Assembly: GCA_014607495.2 (NCBI GenBank)
Contig: CP053149.1
Coordinates: forward strand, 11,792,120 to 11,856,119
From: Carposina sasakii
Taxonomy: Eukaryota; Arthropoda; Insecta; Lepidoptera; Carposinidae
DNA: 64,000 nt
Direction of reading: 5' to 3'
The notes under the pieces: model-generated
The model's database searches: none
What the model was told of the DNA's origin: nothing
Seen by the model: only the letters and a program-made list of their open reading frames with translations
Program-made: the position numbers and the translations under genes
Shown: piece after piece, positions 21,789 to 33,990 of the stretch
Layout: each line of letters starts with the position of its first letter
How positions within the stretch are numbered: position 1 is the stretch's first letter

Positions 21789-21998
21789 TCCTACTAATAT
21801 TATAAACGCGAAAGTTTGTAAGTATGGATGGATGGATGTTACTCTTTCACGTTAAAATGGCTGGAGCGATTTTAATAAAATTTGGTATAGAGTTAGCTAA
21901 CACTCTGAATCAACACATAGGCTACTTTTTATCCCGGGTAATTTCGGAATTTTGTTTTTTCTGCAGTCCACGCGGACAAAGTCGCCGGCGTTCACTAG
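21789..21998 (+). mobile_element. Short non-autonomous Helitron-like element
   Basis: Begins TCCTACTAATATTATAAACG, ends CACTAG, and lies between host A (21788) and T (21999), as expected for Helitron insertion into AT. GTCCACGCGGAC near the 3' end (21966-21977) can form the terminal hairpin. 210 bp, no coding capacity. It lies 10 bp beyond the gypsy 3' LTR. Related copies: 36011, 52909, 57336 and fragments at 44145 and 62256. Confidence 0.75.
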
Positions 21999-22311
21999 TA
22001 TTGTATATTTATATATTAGTCATTTTGAAAATAGTTTTAGTGATGTACGATTAATTCCGAATATGGCAATATCCATTATGTATCTTGACACCGACTATAG
22101 GGACCGGCAATCCATCTGTATGTTTTATTGGTGCTGATGAGAGATGCATTGCCTATCCCTCTAATCAGTTGAGAATCCTTTAGATATTTTATCGCTTCAT
22201 ATAAACGATAGAGCAGAAATTTTACAACAGTGAAATTGACCCTAAAGTATTAAATTAACTAAACCAATGTATCATCACAATGCCGTGTCTATAGAATCTG
22301 GAACAAAAATA

Positions 22312-22480
22312 GGGCGTGTGTACATTGAAGCTCATTGACGCGACGGACGATCCACGTCGCTGGAAGCGGATGATCTCGCATTTATTTACATGTAATTAGG
22401 TCGAAATGATCGACGGACGTCCGCGCCGCGAACAATCCATTACCTAGCTGTCGGCCCGGCTTGAGGACTGTACACACGCC
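22312..22480. mobile_element. Possible MITE with 11-bp inverted ends
   Basis: GGCGTGTGTAC at 22312-22322 and GTACACACGCC at 22470-22480 are perfect inverted repeats around a GC-rich interior unlike the flanks. No second copy and no clear target duplication, so this is tentative. Confidence 0.4.
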
Positions 22481-22599
22481 AGTCATATACGTATTGAAAA
22501 TGATTTCTTGGCATAGAAAAATATTAGTAGGTACGTTATATTTCAATATAGTATGGACAATATTTAAAATGTTACAAGATTTTAATTTTTTTTCTGTGC

Positions 22600-23606
22600 A
22601 TCAGCGGGGTTTCACTACAATTTATCAGCTGCCCTTTCGTGGAAGAGTATAATCGGCCACTATGCCAAGCGTTCGTGGACTATGAGATGGACTTTGATTC
22701 GATCGAGACATGGGCAGTGCTGCAGTCTCTCCAGCGGTGCCCTGTTGACCATCGATATATCGAAGTGCTGAAGTGTTTATACAGCAATGCCACCATGTCG
22801 GTACGAGTACAGGAGCGAAGCACTGAGCCGATTTCATTGCAGAGGGGAGTGAGATAAGGAGATGTTATTTCCCCGAAGCTCTTCACCAATGCAGTGGAAG
22901 ACGCCTTTAAGCTTCTCGAATGGAAAGGACTCGGCATCAATATCAATGGCGAATACATCACTCACCTTCGGTTCGCAGACGACATCGTGGTCATGGCAGA
23001 ATTGCTAAAGGTTCTAAGCACAATGCTCGATGGCCTCAATCGAGTCTCCCAACAGGTGGGCCTGAAGATGAACATGGACAAGACGAAGATCATGTCGACC
23101 GTCCATGTGCCGCCCACTCCTGTACTGGTTGGGAGCTCGATGCGACGAGTATGTTTACCTGGGACAGATAGTGCGTGCTACCGGTGATGACCTACGGTGT
23201 CGAGACGTGGTCTCTAACTATGTGCCTTATAAAGAAGCTCAGAATCGCATAGCGAGCGATGGAGAGAGCTATGCTTGGGATCTCTTTGCGTGATCGAATC
23301 AGAAATGAGGAGATCCGCAGACGTACAAAGATCACCGACATAGCTCAACGGTCCAGCAAGCTGAAGTGGCAATGGGCAGGGCACATAGCTCGAAGAACTG
23401 ATGCCCGATGGAGTCGGAAAGTTTTAGAGTGGATACCACGTATCGGCAAGCGCAGCGTGGGAAGGCCACCCGCGAGGTGGACTGACGACCTGGCCAAGGT
23501 CGCGGGCGTCGGTGGATACAGGCTGCTTCCGACCGGTCGGAGTGGAGGTTGTTGGGGGAGGCCTATGTCCAACAGTGGACTTCTCAGGGCTGTAAATGAT
23601 AATGAC
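22600..23606 (+). pseudogene. RTE-clade LINE, 5'-truncated and broken
   Basis: Reverse transcriptase domain and C-terminal part of an endonuclease-type non-LTR element. Recognisable: AFVDYE (RT motif A region), LQRGVR then a stop where RQGD is expected (TAA at 22855-22857), active-site FADD near 22974, and a C-terminal SLRDRIRNEEIRRRTK and VGRPPARWTDDLAKV region. Damage includes the nonsense codon, a frameshift near 23135, an internal deletion before 23185, another stop near 23250 and a frameshift near 23510. It ends with a short GATAATGA tail, typical of RTE. No endonuclease domain is present. Confidence 0.85.
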
Positions 23607-23657
23607 GCCCGTTCGTGCAAGTCATAAGATAAGAATCGACTTAGGAACACGGGCATG

Positions 23658-23720
23658 CTAAACGTGGCTATGGAATATCCTTTATGATCCTGCAGTTTTG
23701 GCTGCCTCATTTCGGGAACA
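23658..23720 (-). repeat. Fragment of dispersed family D (minus)
   Basis: Complement of the family's first module (CGAAATGAGGCAGCCAAAAC, GCAGGATCATAAAGGATA, CCACGTTTA). Confidence 0.5.
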
Positions 23721-24478
23721 GGACATATCCGTGGGTTTTAACAAATTGCACATCGTAAACGAGAACAAGTTTAAAGATTCAATGATCTCTATGATTTTTC
23801 TAAAACTTATGGAGATATATTTTATATCAAACAAAGGCAAATAAGTTAGACGATGACAGTAAAAATAACTAATTAATGTATAGGTAGAGTACCTATCTAT
23901 ATTGTGTTTAAACAAAAGTAGCGTCACATAAACTCTACCCTACTAAACTGGCAATTACGCAAATTAATCAACAAATTCTGTTATGGGCACGCCTTTATAC
24001 CATGCACATAACCCCTATACGCAATGCAAACACAGAATTTAGACCAGTTCGCTGTCCTCATGTGACCAATATTGACACGTATTGACTTTTTGACATAAAT
24101 AGATAACACTGGCCGCACGTTTACTAGGGCAGGTGTTAGTGCATTTGATTTATGAGCTAGATATGGTCTAGCATGTTGCAACTTGTTAGGTTATAAGTTA
24201 TAGTTAGTTACTCATGAAATGGTGTGCTTTATTTTGACCTACATTCATGTGAATGAACTGTCTTGCTTTGTTCTTTATGAATCGTAGGGGTAAAAGTAGA
24301 TTCATGTTTCATACCTTTTCCATGTTATCCTTCCGTTTCTTCCCATGAAGATTATTATTGTAAATATTGGTACCTAAATCTCTTTTCTAACAGCAATAAC
24401 ACAGAAATAAATTTTCATAATAAGCCAGAGTACATTATACTAATTTTATTTTTATTTTATTTATTTTGATCAATATTT
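23721..24478. other. Non-genic region
   Basis: AT-rich; no gene, repeat boundary or splice-bounded exon recognised. Confidence 0.5.
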
Positions 24479-24777
24479 CCTGCACCCATATGATGAATTT
24501 GGATAAAGTGAGATGTCTCACTTTTAAACGTCAAATCCACAGAGCTAAGTAATAACTAGATAAGGCAAGTGTTTCTACTTGGTGTGTAAAAACGGATTGC
24601 AAACCACTTCTATCAGCCCTAATTCAGTCCTGTCTCGAGAACGAGTGTATTCTAATTCTTGAGTCTATTTTTTACATGCAAAGTACAAACACTTCGTTTA
24701 TCTAGTTATTAATAGCTGTGAATTTGATGTTTGAAAGTGAGATCTCGCTCTCACCAAATTCATCATACGGGTGCTGG
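24479..24777. mobile_element. Fold-back (hairpin) element, arms ~110-145 bp
   Basis: The two halves are imperfect inverted copies: GCACCCATATGATGAATTTG (24482-24501) pairs with the complement of CAAATTCATCATACGGGTGC (24755-24774). Pairing continues through AGTGAGAT...TCTCACTTT, ACAG and AATAACTAGATAA to a centre near CTCGAGAACGAG. The whole unit can fold into one long hairpin. No coding capacity and no clear target duplication, so it is a fold-back MITE of unassigned superfamily. Confidence 0.75.
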
Positions 24778-25177
24778 TCTACATTGGGAAAAAGTCGAAA
24801 CTGTAAAAAAAATACTTTTTGATTTGTTGCACAGATAGGTCCGAGATAGGATAGTATAGCAAGTGTATCAAATGGTTATGATTTCTTTTTTTTTACAAAA
24901 CAATCCAATGAACTGCACTAAACTCTAAATATTAGGGGTTAACGTGAAAGTTATGATGCAAAAATTTGTTCAAAAATAAAAGAATTTCATAACCAGACAT
25001 TAATAATACGATGCACTCGTGAAAGCGGACCTCAATATGTAATCCATTCAATGCATCACTATACAGACTATACACAAACTCTTATCTTGTCGTGTATACC
25101 CACCGCAATACGTTACCAATATTTAGGCAAAATACTCTTTTCGGCACCACTCAAATTTTGCCAGTAACGCTTTTATG

Positions 25178-25457
25178 TTAGGGTATAAAATGAGAAAATC
25201 CGCTGTTAGTCTTACGGCGTTTTGTAGTGGATCGTCCTGCCGATATTGGACGGCCGATGCATTCACTGGGCTGCACGAAATTTTCTATAAGGATAAAAGC
25301 AAACAAGATAGCCATCGAACCAATGTTGCGGAGCTGATGCCCTAATATACCAAAAGGACTGAGATTCTCGACTGTCAAGGGTGAGCCGGGTTGAGTGTGT
25401 CTGGGTTCTACCGGTAAATACCAGAAATTGAAATCGTCATTTTTATTACCTATTGTT
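25178..25457 (-). other. Unidentified open frame (~92 codons), minus strand
   Basis: Open from about 25457 to a stop at 25178, longer than most chance frames in this AT-rich region. It includes LSPFGILGHQLRNIGSMAIL, a hydrophobic stretch and a basic TTKRRKT segment near the end. No family recognised. It may be a decayed transposon product or an unspliced exon. Confidence 0.25.
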
Positions 25458-26051
25458 TACACAGAACTTGTGCCACCTATATTATTATAGGCCCTATACC
25501 CTCCGTTGACCCTCGGATCTGCCTACTCATGATCACGAACACAAGACACTACAGTCGCAACGAAAAGCCAGATCCAAGCACCTAGCATGCAACCATAAAT
25601 ACATAGCTGCTAATCCGAAAACCAATTAAAATTTTAATCGACATATGTTTCGCCAACACCCGTGGCATCATCAGGATTAGTTTTCCATGTTAGTTCTATC
25701 TACCGAACCAACTAACTAACAACTAAAACCAATGTATTGCAAATCATTTTTATACCCTCAATCAAAATATAAAATAAAAAATGTTAATACCTACATATTA
25801 GTTTGAAATATAAAATTATTATAGATAAATAAATATTAAAAATATACATATTAGTTATAGTTATAGGATAATATTTCACTAATTAATTACTAAAATAATG
25901 ATTAATTTGGAAAATCACAAACAAGTTGAATATTTGGAGTTTTATCAGTTTTTTAATAAAGTTAAACCTCAGTTATAAATCAGGCTCAAAAGCTTGAAAG
26001 AGCTTATTAAAATTGATTTATCGGATCAATTATCTCATTTAATAAAGGCAT

Positions 26052-26325
26052 AAGCCGCGTGGTGCCGGCAGAGTAGAATTCGTACCATACCTCGTACAAT
26101 ACCCATGTCTGCCCGTGGGTATCGTACGAGGCGATTAAGGATTTCCGGGAGGTGGGCAGCAGCACCTCCCGTGTTGACAACATAGTCCAAAATACAAACT
26201 GCGGTCACCAACCCGCCTGCCCAGCGTGGTGACTATGAGCAAATATCCCCCATGGCAGTCTTGTGGCGTGCCCGGGGGGAGGCCAACGTCCAGCAGTGGA
26301 CTGCAATAGGCTGACGATGATGATG
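26052..26325 (+). mobile_element. S1 SINE, complete copy with target duplication
   Basis: Flanked by the 11-bp duplication AATAAAGGCAT (26041-26051 and 26326-26336). It begins AGCCGCGTGGTGCCGGCAGA, passes GTGACTATGAGCAAATATCC and ends CAGTGGACTGCAATAGGCTG then GATGATGATGA. The end matches the RTE LINE 3' end (GGCCTATGTCCAACAGTGGA...GATGATGATGA at 33014-33060), implying RTE-driven retroposition. No clear A/B box was found, so a pol III promoter is not shown. Confidence 0.82.
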
Positions 26326-28009
26326 AATAAAGGCATTCAGGATGATACCACGTTAAAAACACAGAGCCAATCTTAATATAAGTACTTACCGATTAGTCAA
26401 ATAAATCCAATAGGTATAAATATTTTTTAGTTCCTTGGATCCTTGGCTTTGGCCACAATTAATAACTTGTGATAAACTCTATAGGTGTATAGTTCCTTTA
26501 AGGGCCGATTTTTCTAATGATCAGATAGCTTATCTGAAGAATAAAGTTGATGATATCTCTATCTTGATCAAGTTCTAGCAAAAGACAGCATCGAATTTAT
26601 CCTTCAGATAAATCGGCGCTAAGTCTATTTCAATAACAAATACCTACGGATTTTCATGAACTAACGCGTCTTGTCGGCACCTGGGGGCCAATTCTCGAAA
26701 AGTCTTGAGTTGGAACGAAGCCGAAACGGAACTGCTGTAGACACTCAGAACAAAGCAATAATTACGTGATTAGACACATTTCAGCACGAGACAGATATTT
26801 AATTTTATTATGTCATACTCGCAACCGATGCATGCTAAAATATACCTTAAAATAACCGGGGGTAAGTAAATATTGTAAACCGCGTTTCGTTAAGGGTTCG
26901 TTAGTGGTTACGTTTCGGCTCAAATTTTTTAGGAAATTGCTGCCCTGGTGGCTAATTGTCAAGAGACGACAACGCGACAAGTTTGACAGCGACTATCTAG
27001 CGACAGTGACTGAATCTATAAACGCAGCTTGCCACAGTATTCTAGAATTTCCAGATAGACCCCTAATAACGGAGACTGGAGAACCAAAATAAGTCGATTT
27101 AAAAACGATAGAACATAATGTATTTACTCACGACCTGGAGGGTAATGTAAGGTAAATCGATGAATTCGCGTAAATATTTGCGCGTTACGGTTATTGGGTT
27201 TGTTTGAATAAGCCAGTTCGGTTTATTTTGGTAGGTGCCTTAGCCGATGGCTATGATGGAAAATGGTATAGAAATTGAAATATAATAGTCGGACTGAAGA
27301 ACTGTAGTTTTATTAAGCCTCGAGCACACCGGATGTGTAAGCGTGCACGTAAGCGTAGACGTACACGTACTTCTGACTTTAATGTATGGAACTTAGTTTG
27401 AAGTTCCTATTTTTCTTTCGATTAGTTTCGTTTGTAAGTACTTACTTACATACTTTGTAATCTGTACCCTCTACATTATATGCGTCATACCATACTGCGT
27501 AGGGAATGAAAATTATACTCATGGTAAAATCTCGCGAGGTTATGAAAAACAATCCAGGGTTCATAGCATTTAGGTTAACATAGATACTGCTTTGTGCACC
27601 CCGTATATTAATTTTCCCGGTGATAACCGCCTAGTATAATTAATTGGAACTATTCATTAGTCAAAAATTACTCTAACCATTTATATCCAAAGCGCATAGC
27701 AGTAAGGAGGCAGTGCAAGTCACGCCAAACCGTCGCAGAGCTCCGCGGCGACCAAATTAAAACGATTTGTTTTCCTTCGCGACACTTGGACACCGCGGCC
27801 CGTCGAGGCTGTAAACGAGCTGATGAAATATGGCTAAAAAAAATTGCCTCATGTGAATTTTCTAGTGGGTTTTTGTTGGTCGTTAGTTTGTGAAAGGGGG
27901 TGATGATGAAAGCATTGTGATGAAATCCGAATCTTCGATCGATAGTCATGTACTCATTTGTACCACAGATTGGCACATAATTTTTTTTGTTGATACACAT
28001 ATCACACAT

Positions 28010-28071
28010 AATCATCATCACGTCAGCTTATTGCAGTCTACTGCTGGACTTAGGATTTCCGCAAGGCATGC
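28010..28071 (-). mobile_element. RTE/S1 SINE tail fragment (minus)
   Basis: CATCATCACGTCAGC then TTATTGCAGTCTACTGCTGG, the complement of the common SINE/RTE 3' end. The rest of the element is absent. Confidence 0.55.
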
Positions 28072-28220
28072 CTTAGTTAGGTTTGACTACAATATTGAAC
28101 ACAGTATTTTAATCAAGACGCATCGTATATCGCTTTCTTTTTCTATCCCAATTTATGAAATATCACTCTGCGTTGTTGCGCCCAATGTGGGGTCAGTCTT
28201 ACGCCGTGTGGGGGCAAGTC

Positions 28221-28430
28221 TCACTTTAGTACTCCCAAGGGAAAAGTTGTCATTAAGACCGTACATCTATAAGGCAGTATGACACATCCAGCTAAATTAG
28301 CGTTCTCGGTAGTGACATCCCGTAGATCTGTAAAACCAGTATCGTCGACAATAAGCTCGCGTGATACCATAAGTCCGGCGACAGTGACAGTTGCTATCGC
28401 ATCCACCGCACGTAGCGCCGCGGGACCATA
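28221..28430 (-). other. Unidentified coding-like frame, minus strand
   Basis: A 70-codon open stretch with even codon use and GC content above its surroundings, running from a stop near 28431 to 28221. It contains DAIATVTVAGLMVSRELIV and DLRDVTTENANLAG. No family recognised; it could be an exon remnant or a transposon remnant. Confidence 0.22.
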
Positions 28431-30786
28431 GCACTATGATTTACAGTGCGTCAAGTGCATTTTAGACCGATCATCCTTCAGAATATTCTATTCTGAGAAT
28501 TTTGCTTTTAAATTCATTTCCGTCACATTCAAAATCTCAAAGAGTTAAGTAAAGCACTAAAGCTAAATTAAAAACCAAATTTGGAATTCCATTTTAATCA
28601 TGCTAAATTACATTTAAGTCCTTTGTAATCGTCTCATATACTTCCTTAAAGCGGTAATTCTAAATGAGTGAAAACCCTAACTAACAGGCTAAGAGCCTGT
28701 GGAACGCAAAGTTTATTTATTAGTTGCTCATTACAAAATACAAAATTTACTATAGGTATTTAAAACCTAGAACCGTTACTACTATTATTACCATGGCATA
28801 AACCAATTGTCGTGTGATATTCACACATTTCCCTTTTTTCCAGTGTATTTAAACTCAACACTTATTAAGCATGAAGACCCTAGCATACATTACACTCCTG
28901 AAAATAATTGTTTATTTTAATAACACCCCCCAGATAACAAAGTTAATTTACTGCGAATTAAACAATCTGTAGCACATCTACGTTGCGGCAGCTATTTCTG
29001 TCGCAGTTTTGTAATTTAAATTTAGAATTTGCATAGTTTATTGCTGTTTAAGAACGCTATTTGTTAATACGCAAGCTGGATTTTGTTTGTCTTGTCTCTG
29101 GTGGTATTTATTTAAATTATAACATGGAACGTTCCGCGTCCTTCCGGTTACCTGTTCAAGGAATACAAACATTGATCAATCAGCGTGAAGTTGGTTTTTG
29201 TAACTTTGGAACTGGAATTACGCCATTTGATTTATAGCTGTAGATATATATAATATTAAAATGAACCAGTCAAAAAGTATGTCCTTATCAACAAATTTAT
29301 TTAACAGTAATTTTATATAACTAGAGCTTTGGTTAATGCTTCTTTTGATTCCGGTGTAAATACAACCTTCTAATGGGCACCCCGACTTACTACCTACTAG
29401 GTATTATTTTTAAAATAAGTACATAATAATCAAAACTCCTACTTTGATACACTTTACATTTACCAGCGTCAGTGATAGGCTGATAGCCTAACGGCCAATT
29501 TCAATACGAAAGATCAAAAAGAATCTCGGATTTATTTATTCCTAATTTGAAATTTTGTATGAAAACAATTGAAGGTTAAATTTGAGATATGCAAATAATC
29601 TCTCAATATTAGTTATAAAAATTGGCTGTAAAACAATGTAATATCGGATTTACTTTAAGCTTAGCTTATATTATACAGAAAAGGATCGAAAAATCTTGTA
29701 TTAACTGTAAAACGTTAATGTACGAGTACACTTGAGGCGAAATACTTATTTCGGTATTACTTTTAGCGCCTCCACTAAATATAATATTCATTATATTGTA
29801 TTGAAATCATAAAATTTTGGGCAACAATAAAAAAAATCCGTTTCTTTACTGGGTTTTCTAGAAATATAAATAATCTAAATAATACATCTAACTATATTTT
29901 TAACGAATAGAAATAAAAATTGTTATGGGTAAAAACTTGAAAATAATGGTCACTTTTAACTGTATTTGATTTTTTACCGGTGAGCTTTCTCTGTTTTCAA
30001 CCAAGTTATGTCACATTACTTTTTTAAATTTTAAAAACATTGAATAATGGTAGGACCTATTTCGCCATAACAGTAAAGCAAAGCCAAAGCTTACTTTCAA
30101 AAACGTAATCTATTTGTTGAGCAAATATCCCTCGGTGAAGTCGAAAACTTGAGCAGTTTTAATCAGATTTTTTTCAGTTGGCATTTAACGAAAAAAGTTT
30201 TTTATAAACGAGCTTGACCCATACCTTTGTAATTGAGCTTCATAAAATATGTTTCTACGTTCAGACAATTAATCACTTTAGATGCCATCTTTTTTGTATT
30301 TATCAAAAATATTTTGAGTAATTTCAATTTTCCTTCCGTGTTATTTGTATAATACTCTACTCGCTGACAAAAGATATGGGTGGTGCCATGACGAAATAAA
30401 TTACCTTCTTGATACCGTTATATAATATTGAAATTTCCATGTGAAAAACACCTTTCAAATCCATTTTGTAGGTAGTATTTATATACAAAACTAATTAAAT
30501 GTTCCATACAGATAGGTACTTGTCATTTACATACCTAATACCTATCGTATATATCGAATAAAGTATTTTATAACCCCGACGAAAAGCAAAAAGTGTACCT
30601 ATGATTTTGGGGTATACCTATTATTTTGTCTCATCTTCACATAAAATCGACAATTCATATCTAACTTTCGCTATGCTTGGTTTGCTGGAAGAAATCTCTT
30701 TTAAGGGATAAATACACCTTTATATATTATCATTGGAAAATGTGTTCCAGGTTTTTTTTTACAATAAAGAATAAGAATATAAGAAT

Positions 30787-30814
30787 AAAAAAAGACATCG
30801 GGGTGTCTTTTTTT
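30787..30814. other. Short hairpin with A/T-run ends
   Basis: AAAAAAAGACA (30787-30797) and TGTCTTTTTTT (30804-30814) are perfect inverted repeats around a 6-base loop. It looks like an intrinsic terminator but has no such meaning in a eukaryote; it could end a pol III transcript. Confidence 0.4.
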
Positions 30815-30842
30815 TGACAGTTCGTAACGATGATCACTTAAT

Positions 30843-30913
30843 TAAATGGAAGTGGCATAATGCCTTGCCTGAAAAGAATTTGGCAACATACACATGCATG
30901 CCACTTCCATTTA
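30843..30913. mobile_element. 71-bp inverted-repeat micro-element, possible TA target
   Basis: TAAATGGAAGTGGCAT (30843-30858) and ATGCCACTTCCATTTA (30898-30913) pair perfectly over 16 bp around a 39-bp loop. Outer TA dinucleotides would suit a Tc1/mariner-type TA duplication. It is only 71 bp and may equally be a small hairpin RNA precursor. Confidence 0.45.
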
Positions 30914-31439
30914 TTTTTAGGTAAAAAAAGATAGCTGGTACATTTCGAGCTAATAGGTAGATGCATTTATGTACATTTTAGATCAGATTTCAAATGTGAA
31001 GCTTATATCCACGATATATAAAAAGCCCGGACAAAGTTACATAAATCACTTTCATCTTCTATGAACAGAATCGGCTTAATTTTATTTTTATTAATGTTAA
31101 CTGTTTCATTAAAATTCGTATTTGGGTTGGGTGGAATACTTCCCTAGTCTCATTAAGGCACATTTTTCCTAATAAAAACCCCAGACATTTCCAATATTTC
31201 TTCATAACAATGCGACCACTCATCGGCTTGCACCTGAATAGTTCTATGAAAGGAAGCAATTAATTCTCTCTCTAGTCACGAAATTTTTCATTCTAATTAA
31301 GCCCCGGATCGTCGACTAATTAACCCATTAAAACACAGACTCCTTTTCATTTCGTCCTTTTTTTTCTAAGTAATGTTCAATTTATCGTGATTCTTAAAAA
31401 TAAAAACGAGCGAATTTGAGTGCCCCTTATCTTTTCTTG

Positions 31440-31622
31440 TAAATAACTAGAGAACTGCAGGATCATAAAAGAGATCCAATAGTCACGATTATCTTAACGG
31501 GGACAGATATACATAAATGATTAGTAACAATTTGTAATTCATCGTTATAATCAATGCCAGTTTCTTAGTCGACATGCACGGATGGAGATGCAGCTGATGT
31601 ACTCTAGCATCAGCACAGGATA
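31440..31622 (+). repeat. Family D repeat, interrupted copy
   Basis: First module GAACTGCAGGATCATAAAAG at about 31452-31471 and second module TTCTTAGTCGACATGCACGG through GCATCAGCACAGGA at 31562-31621, separated by unrelated sequence. Confidence 0.6.
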
Positions 31623-32698
31623 TATTTTCATTGATTTTAAATACTTGCTTTTTGTGGTTGTAAATAAAAAAATGTGGCTGAGAACTCGCTTTGCTGTGTT
31701 GTGCGTTGGAGGGCTAGGGTACCTAATAACAAATACCACTAGGGTGCCACTTATTTATGACAGATTATTTAAAGCGATTACCTATTAAAATTGTCACATA
31801 ACAAGGCAGTAGAAAAGTAAAAACGCTAAGGTACTATATACATAGTTATACCTGATTGATATGATACAATTTGACACTTGGCTTTTAGGTTAAAAACCAA
31901 ATTGAACTAAATAAAAAGAAACCCCAAGTTTTAAATCATAAACTTTACTCGTACCAGCAGAATTTGCAGAGCTTCTAATTTGTTCGAATTATTATCGAGT
32001 CTAGTTAAGACAAGAATTTTATTATAAAACTAATTAAATTAGGTATTTCCAATAGTGTCGGAGTTCTCATAAGATAAAGATTCAGTGAACACTGGCGTCA
32101 TTTAATTAAAACTATTTTTCTTCTTTACGAAAGAAAACTCATCACAAATTTAAATGCAAGAAGTGAAAATATTAGGGAATATTATGAAATACATAGATCT
32201 ATTACATAGATAGATACCTAAGTATAACACAATTCTTAAGTTTATAATATGCAAAATGCTTCATAATAAGGGTTAGGCACGGATACGAGTAAAGCTCCGA
32301 TGCACCTAAAGATGTTTCGTTCACAACTTTAAATATTCTAACTAGTTGTTACAGCAAAAAGCTTTTGTACCAAATTACCTACAATATGTAAGTAGGTGTT
32401 TTTCACTTTTTTCTACAAATAAAGGGCTCCTACGAACCACTTTAGGGTCCCGTCACAATGGACTAACTTTCCTTGTCAAAAGCCGTAGCAAGGGAAACAA
32501 TGCACGTCTCATTGTAAGGGCACTTGTACACTAGCGTCGTCAGTGCGATGCGATGATGTGACGCAGTTTAGTCCGTTCACACTTTCACATTTTGTTTTCA
32601 CCTGGAACGGGTTTTTTTGGCATTTCAGTAAATTGCTTTTTTGTAATTATATGACTCAATATACATAAAGTTATAGCTTTTAATTTCAATATCAAGTA

Positions 32699-33060
32699 AG
32701 ATAGAAGCCCAGGATCGCACAGCGAGCGATGGAGAGAGCTATGCTTGGGATCTCTCTGCGTGATCGAATCAGAAATGAGGAGATCATTGACATAGCTCAA
32801 CGGTCCAGCAAGCTGAAGTGGCAATGGGCAGGGCACATAGCTCGAAGAACTGATGGCTGATGGAGTCGGAAAGTTCTAGAGTGGATACCACGTATCGGCA
32901 AGCGCAGCGTGGGAAGGCCACCCGCGAGGTGGACGGACGACCTGGCCAAGGTCGTGGGCGTCGGTTGGATGCAAGCTGCTTCCGACCGGTCGGAGTGGAG
33001 GTTGTTGGGGGAGGCCTATGTCCAACAGTGGACTTCTCAATGCTGTAAATGATGATGATG
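32699..33060 (+). pseudogene. RTE-clade LINE 3' end, second copy
   Basis: Flanked by the 8-bp duplication ATCAAGTA (32691-32698 and 33061-33068). It is closely similar to 23235-23606 and encodes the C-terminal segment (SLRDRIRNEE, GRPPARWTDDLAKV). It lacks about 15 bp present in the other copy after the EEI codons and has a stop in the middle. It ends (GAT)n. Severe 5' truncation is typical of LINE insertion. Confidence 0.83.
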
Positions 33061-33354
33061 ATCAAGTACTAAATATCTTTCTAGTTTGTGATCAAATGCC
33101 GAGATTTTCTTACGATTTAGATCAATTTGATATTTAGGTATTTTCCATAATTATGTTAATGCAGCAATTTCATTTAATTGAACGCAAAGAATCTTGACAC
33201 AGTTTACTAGTAACTTTATAATCTAGCTGCAGGCTTTTCCAAATATAACATCCATAATTTCACCCTATGCTTTGCTTCCATCATCTAAATGACGAAGCAA
33301 TTACAACCGTCCAAACATAAAGCATGGCAGTGGCTGAAACCAGAAGTATAGCTG

Positions 33355-33800
33355 CCACAGGATGTCCAAATAAAAAATAGACGTGGCATAATTAAGAACT
33401 TTCACTATTTCCTACTTTAATTAGAAATTATGCAGAACAACTAGCGCCGCCATACGATGCAGAACTATTATCACCGGCTCTGATGACGTGAAATGACGTC
33501 GGAACTAGCGTCTCCCTTGTTTATAAAAACAAGCTGGCGTTCTCCCATTCAGCCAGAGGCGCAGTCAGGCAAGGCAAGTGCCGAGATTGGTTTCAATAAA
33601 AAGCGCATCCCCCTCGTGTTTTTCTTTCATCACTCAACTTTGAATGACGTTATTCAGTGTTGTGATTACATGTCTTTGAGTTTGCGTCTAACGAAGTTGC
33701 GTTTTGTTCCAGGTAATTTGACGCGTGTCTTTACATCGTGTCGTCGTTTACTGACGACTTTAGTCGTCGCTTACAGATTGTTTCTTCGTTATTGAGTAGG
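33355..33800 (+). promoter_or_regulatory. TATA-containing promoter or solo-LTR candidate
   Basis: TTATAAAAACAAGC near 33521 is a good TATA box, with an initiator-like CATTCAGCC about 27 bases on. AATAAAAAGCGC follows near 33596, and paired TGACGT motifs lie upstream (33482-33500). The layout resembles a U3-R-U5 LTR or a core promoter. I could not find TG/CA ends or a target duplication. Confidence 0.3.
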
Positions 33801-33990
33801 TAGGTAACTATTAATATTTATTAATTAATTTTTACAAGTCGATCAAGTCGACCAAATATATCCGTTATATGGTCAGTGAACAAACAGTTTTTATTAATCC
33901 CAATCAAATAATCTTCGGTTTTATTTCATTGATAATGTAATTGAGACATGTAAAATAGTAATAGATACTCGTAGTTAATGTAATTTACAT

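Larger units (their letters stand above)
26337..32690. other. Non-genic region with scattered fragments
   Basis: No supported gene over more than 6 kb apart from items listed separately (28010, 28221, 30787, 30843, 31440). The 27005-27092 frame has balanced codons and ends naturally, but I recognise nothing in it. A GC-rich patch at 27690-27830 and a moderately GC-rich patch at 29130-29230 might be conserved noncoding sequence. Confidence 0.45.

Noticed and set aside
27890..28282. 130-codon plus-strand frame as a gene
   Set aside because: It reads across a SINE/RTE tail fragment and has no motif.
30787..30814. Intrinsic transcription terminator
   Set aside because: Bacterial-type signal with no meaning in this eukaryotic context; kept only as a hairpin.
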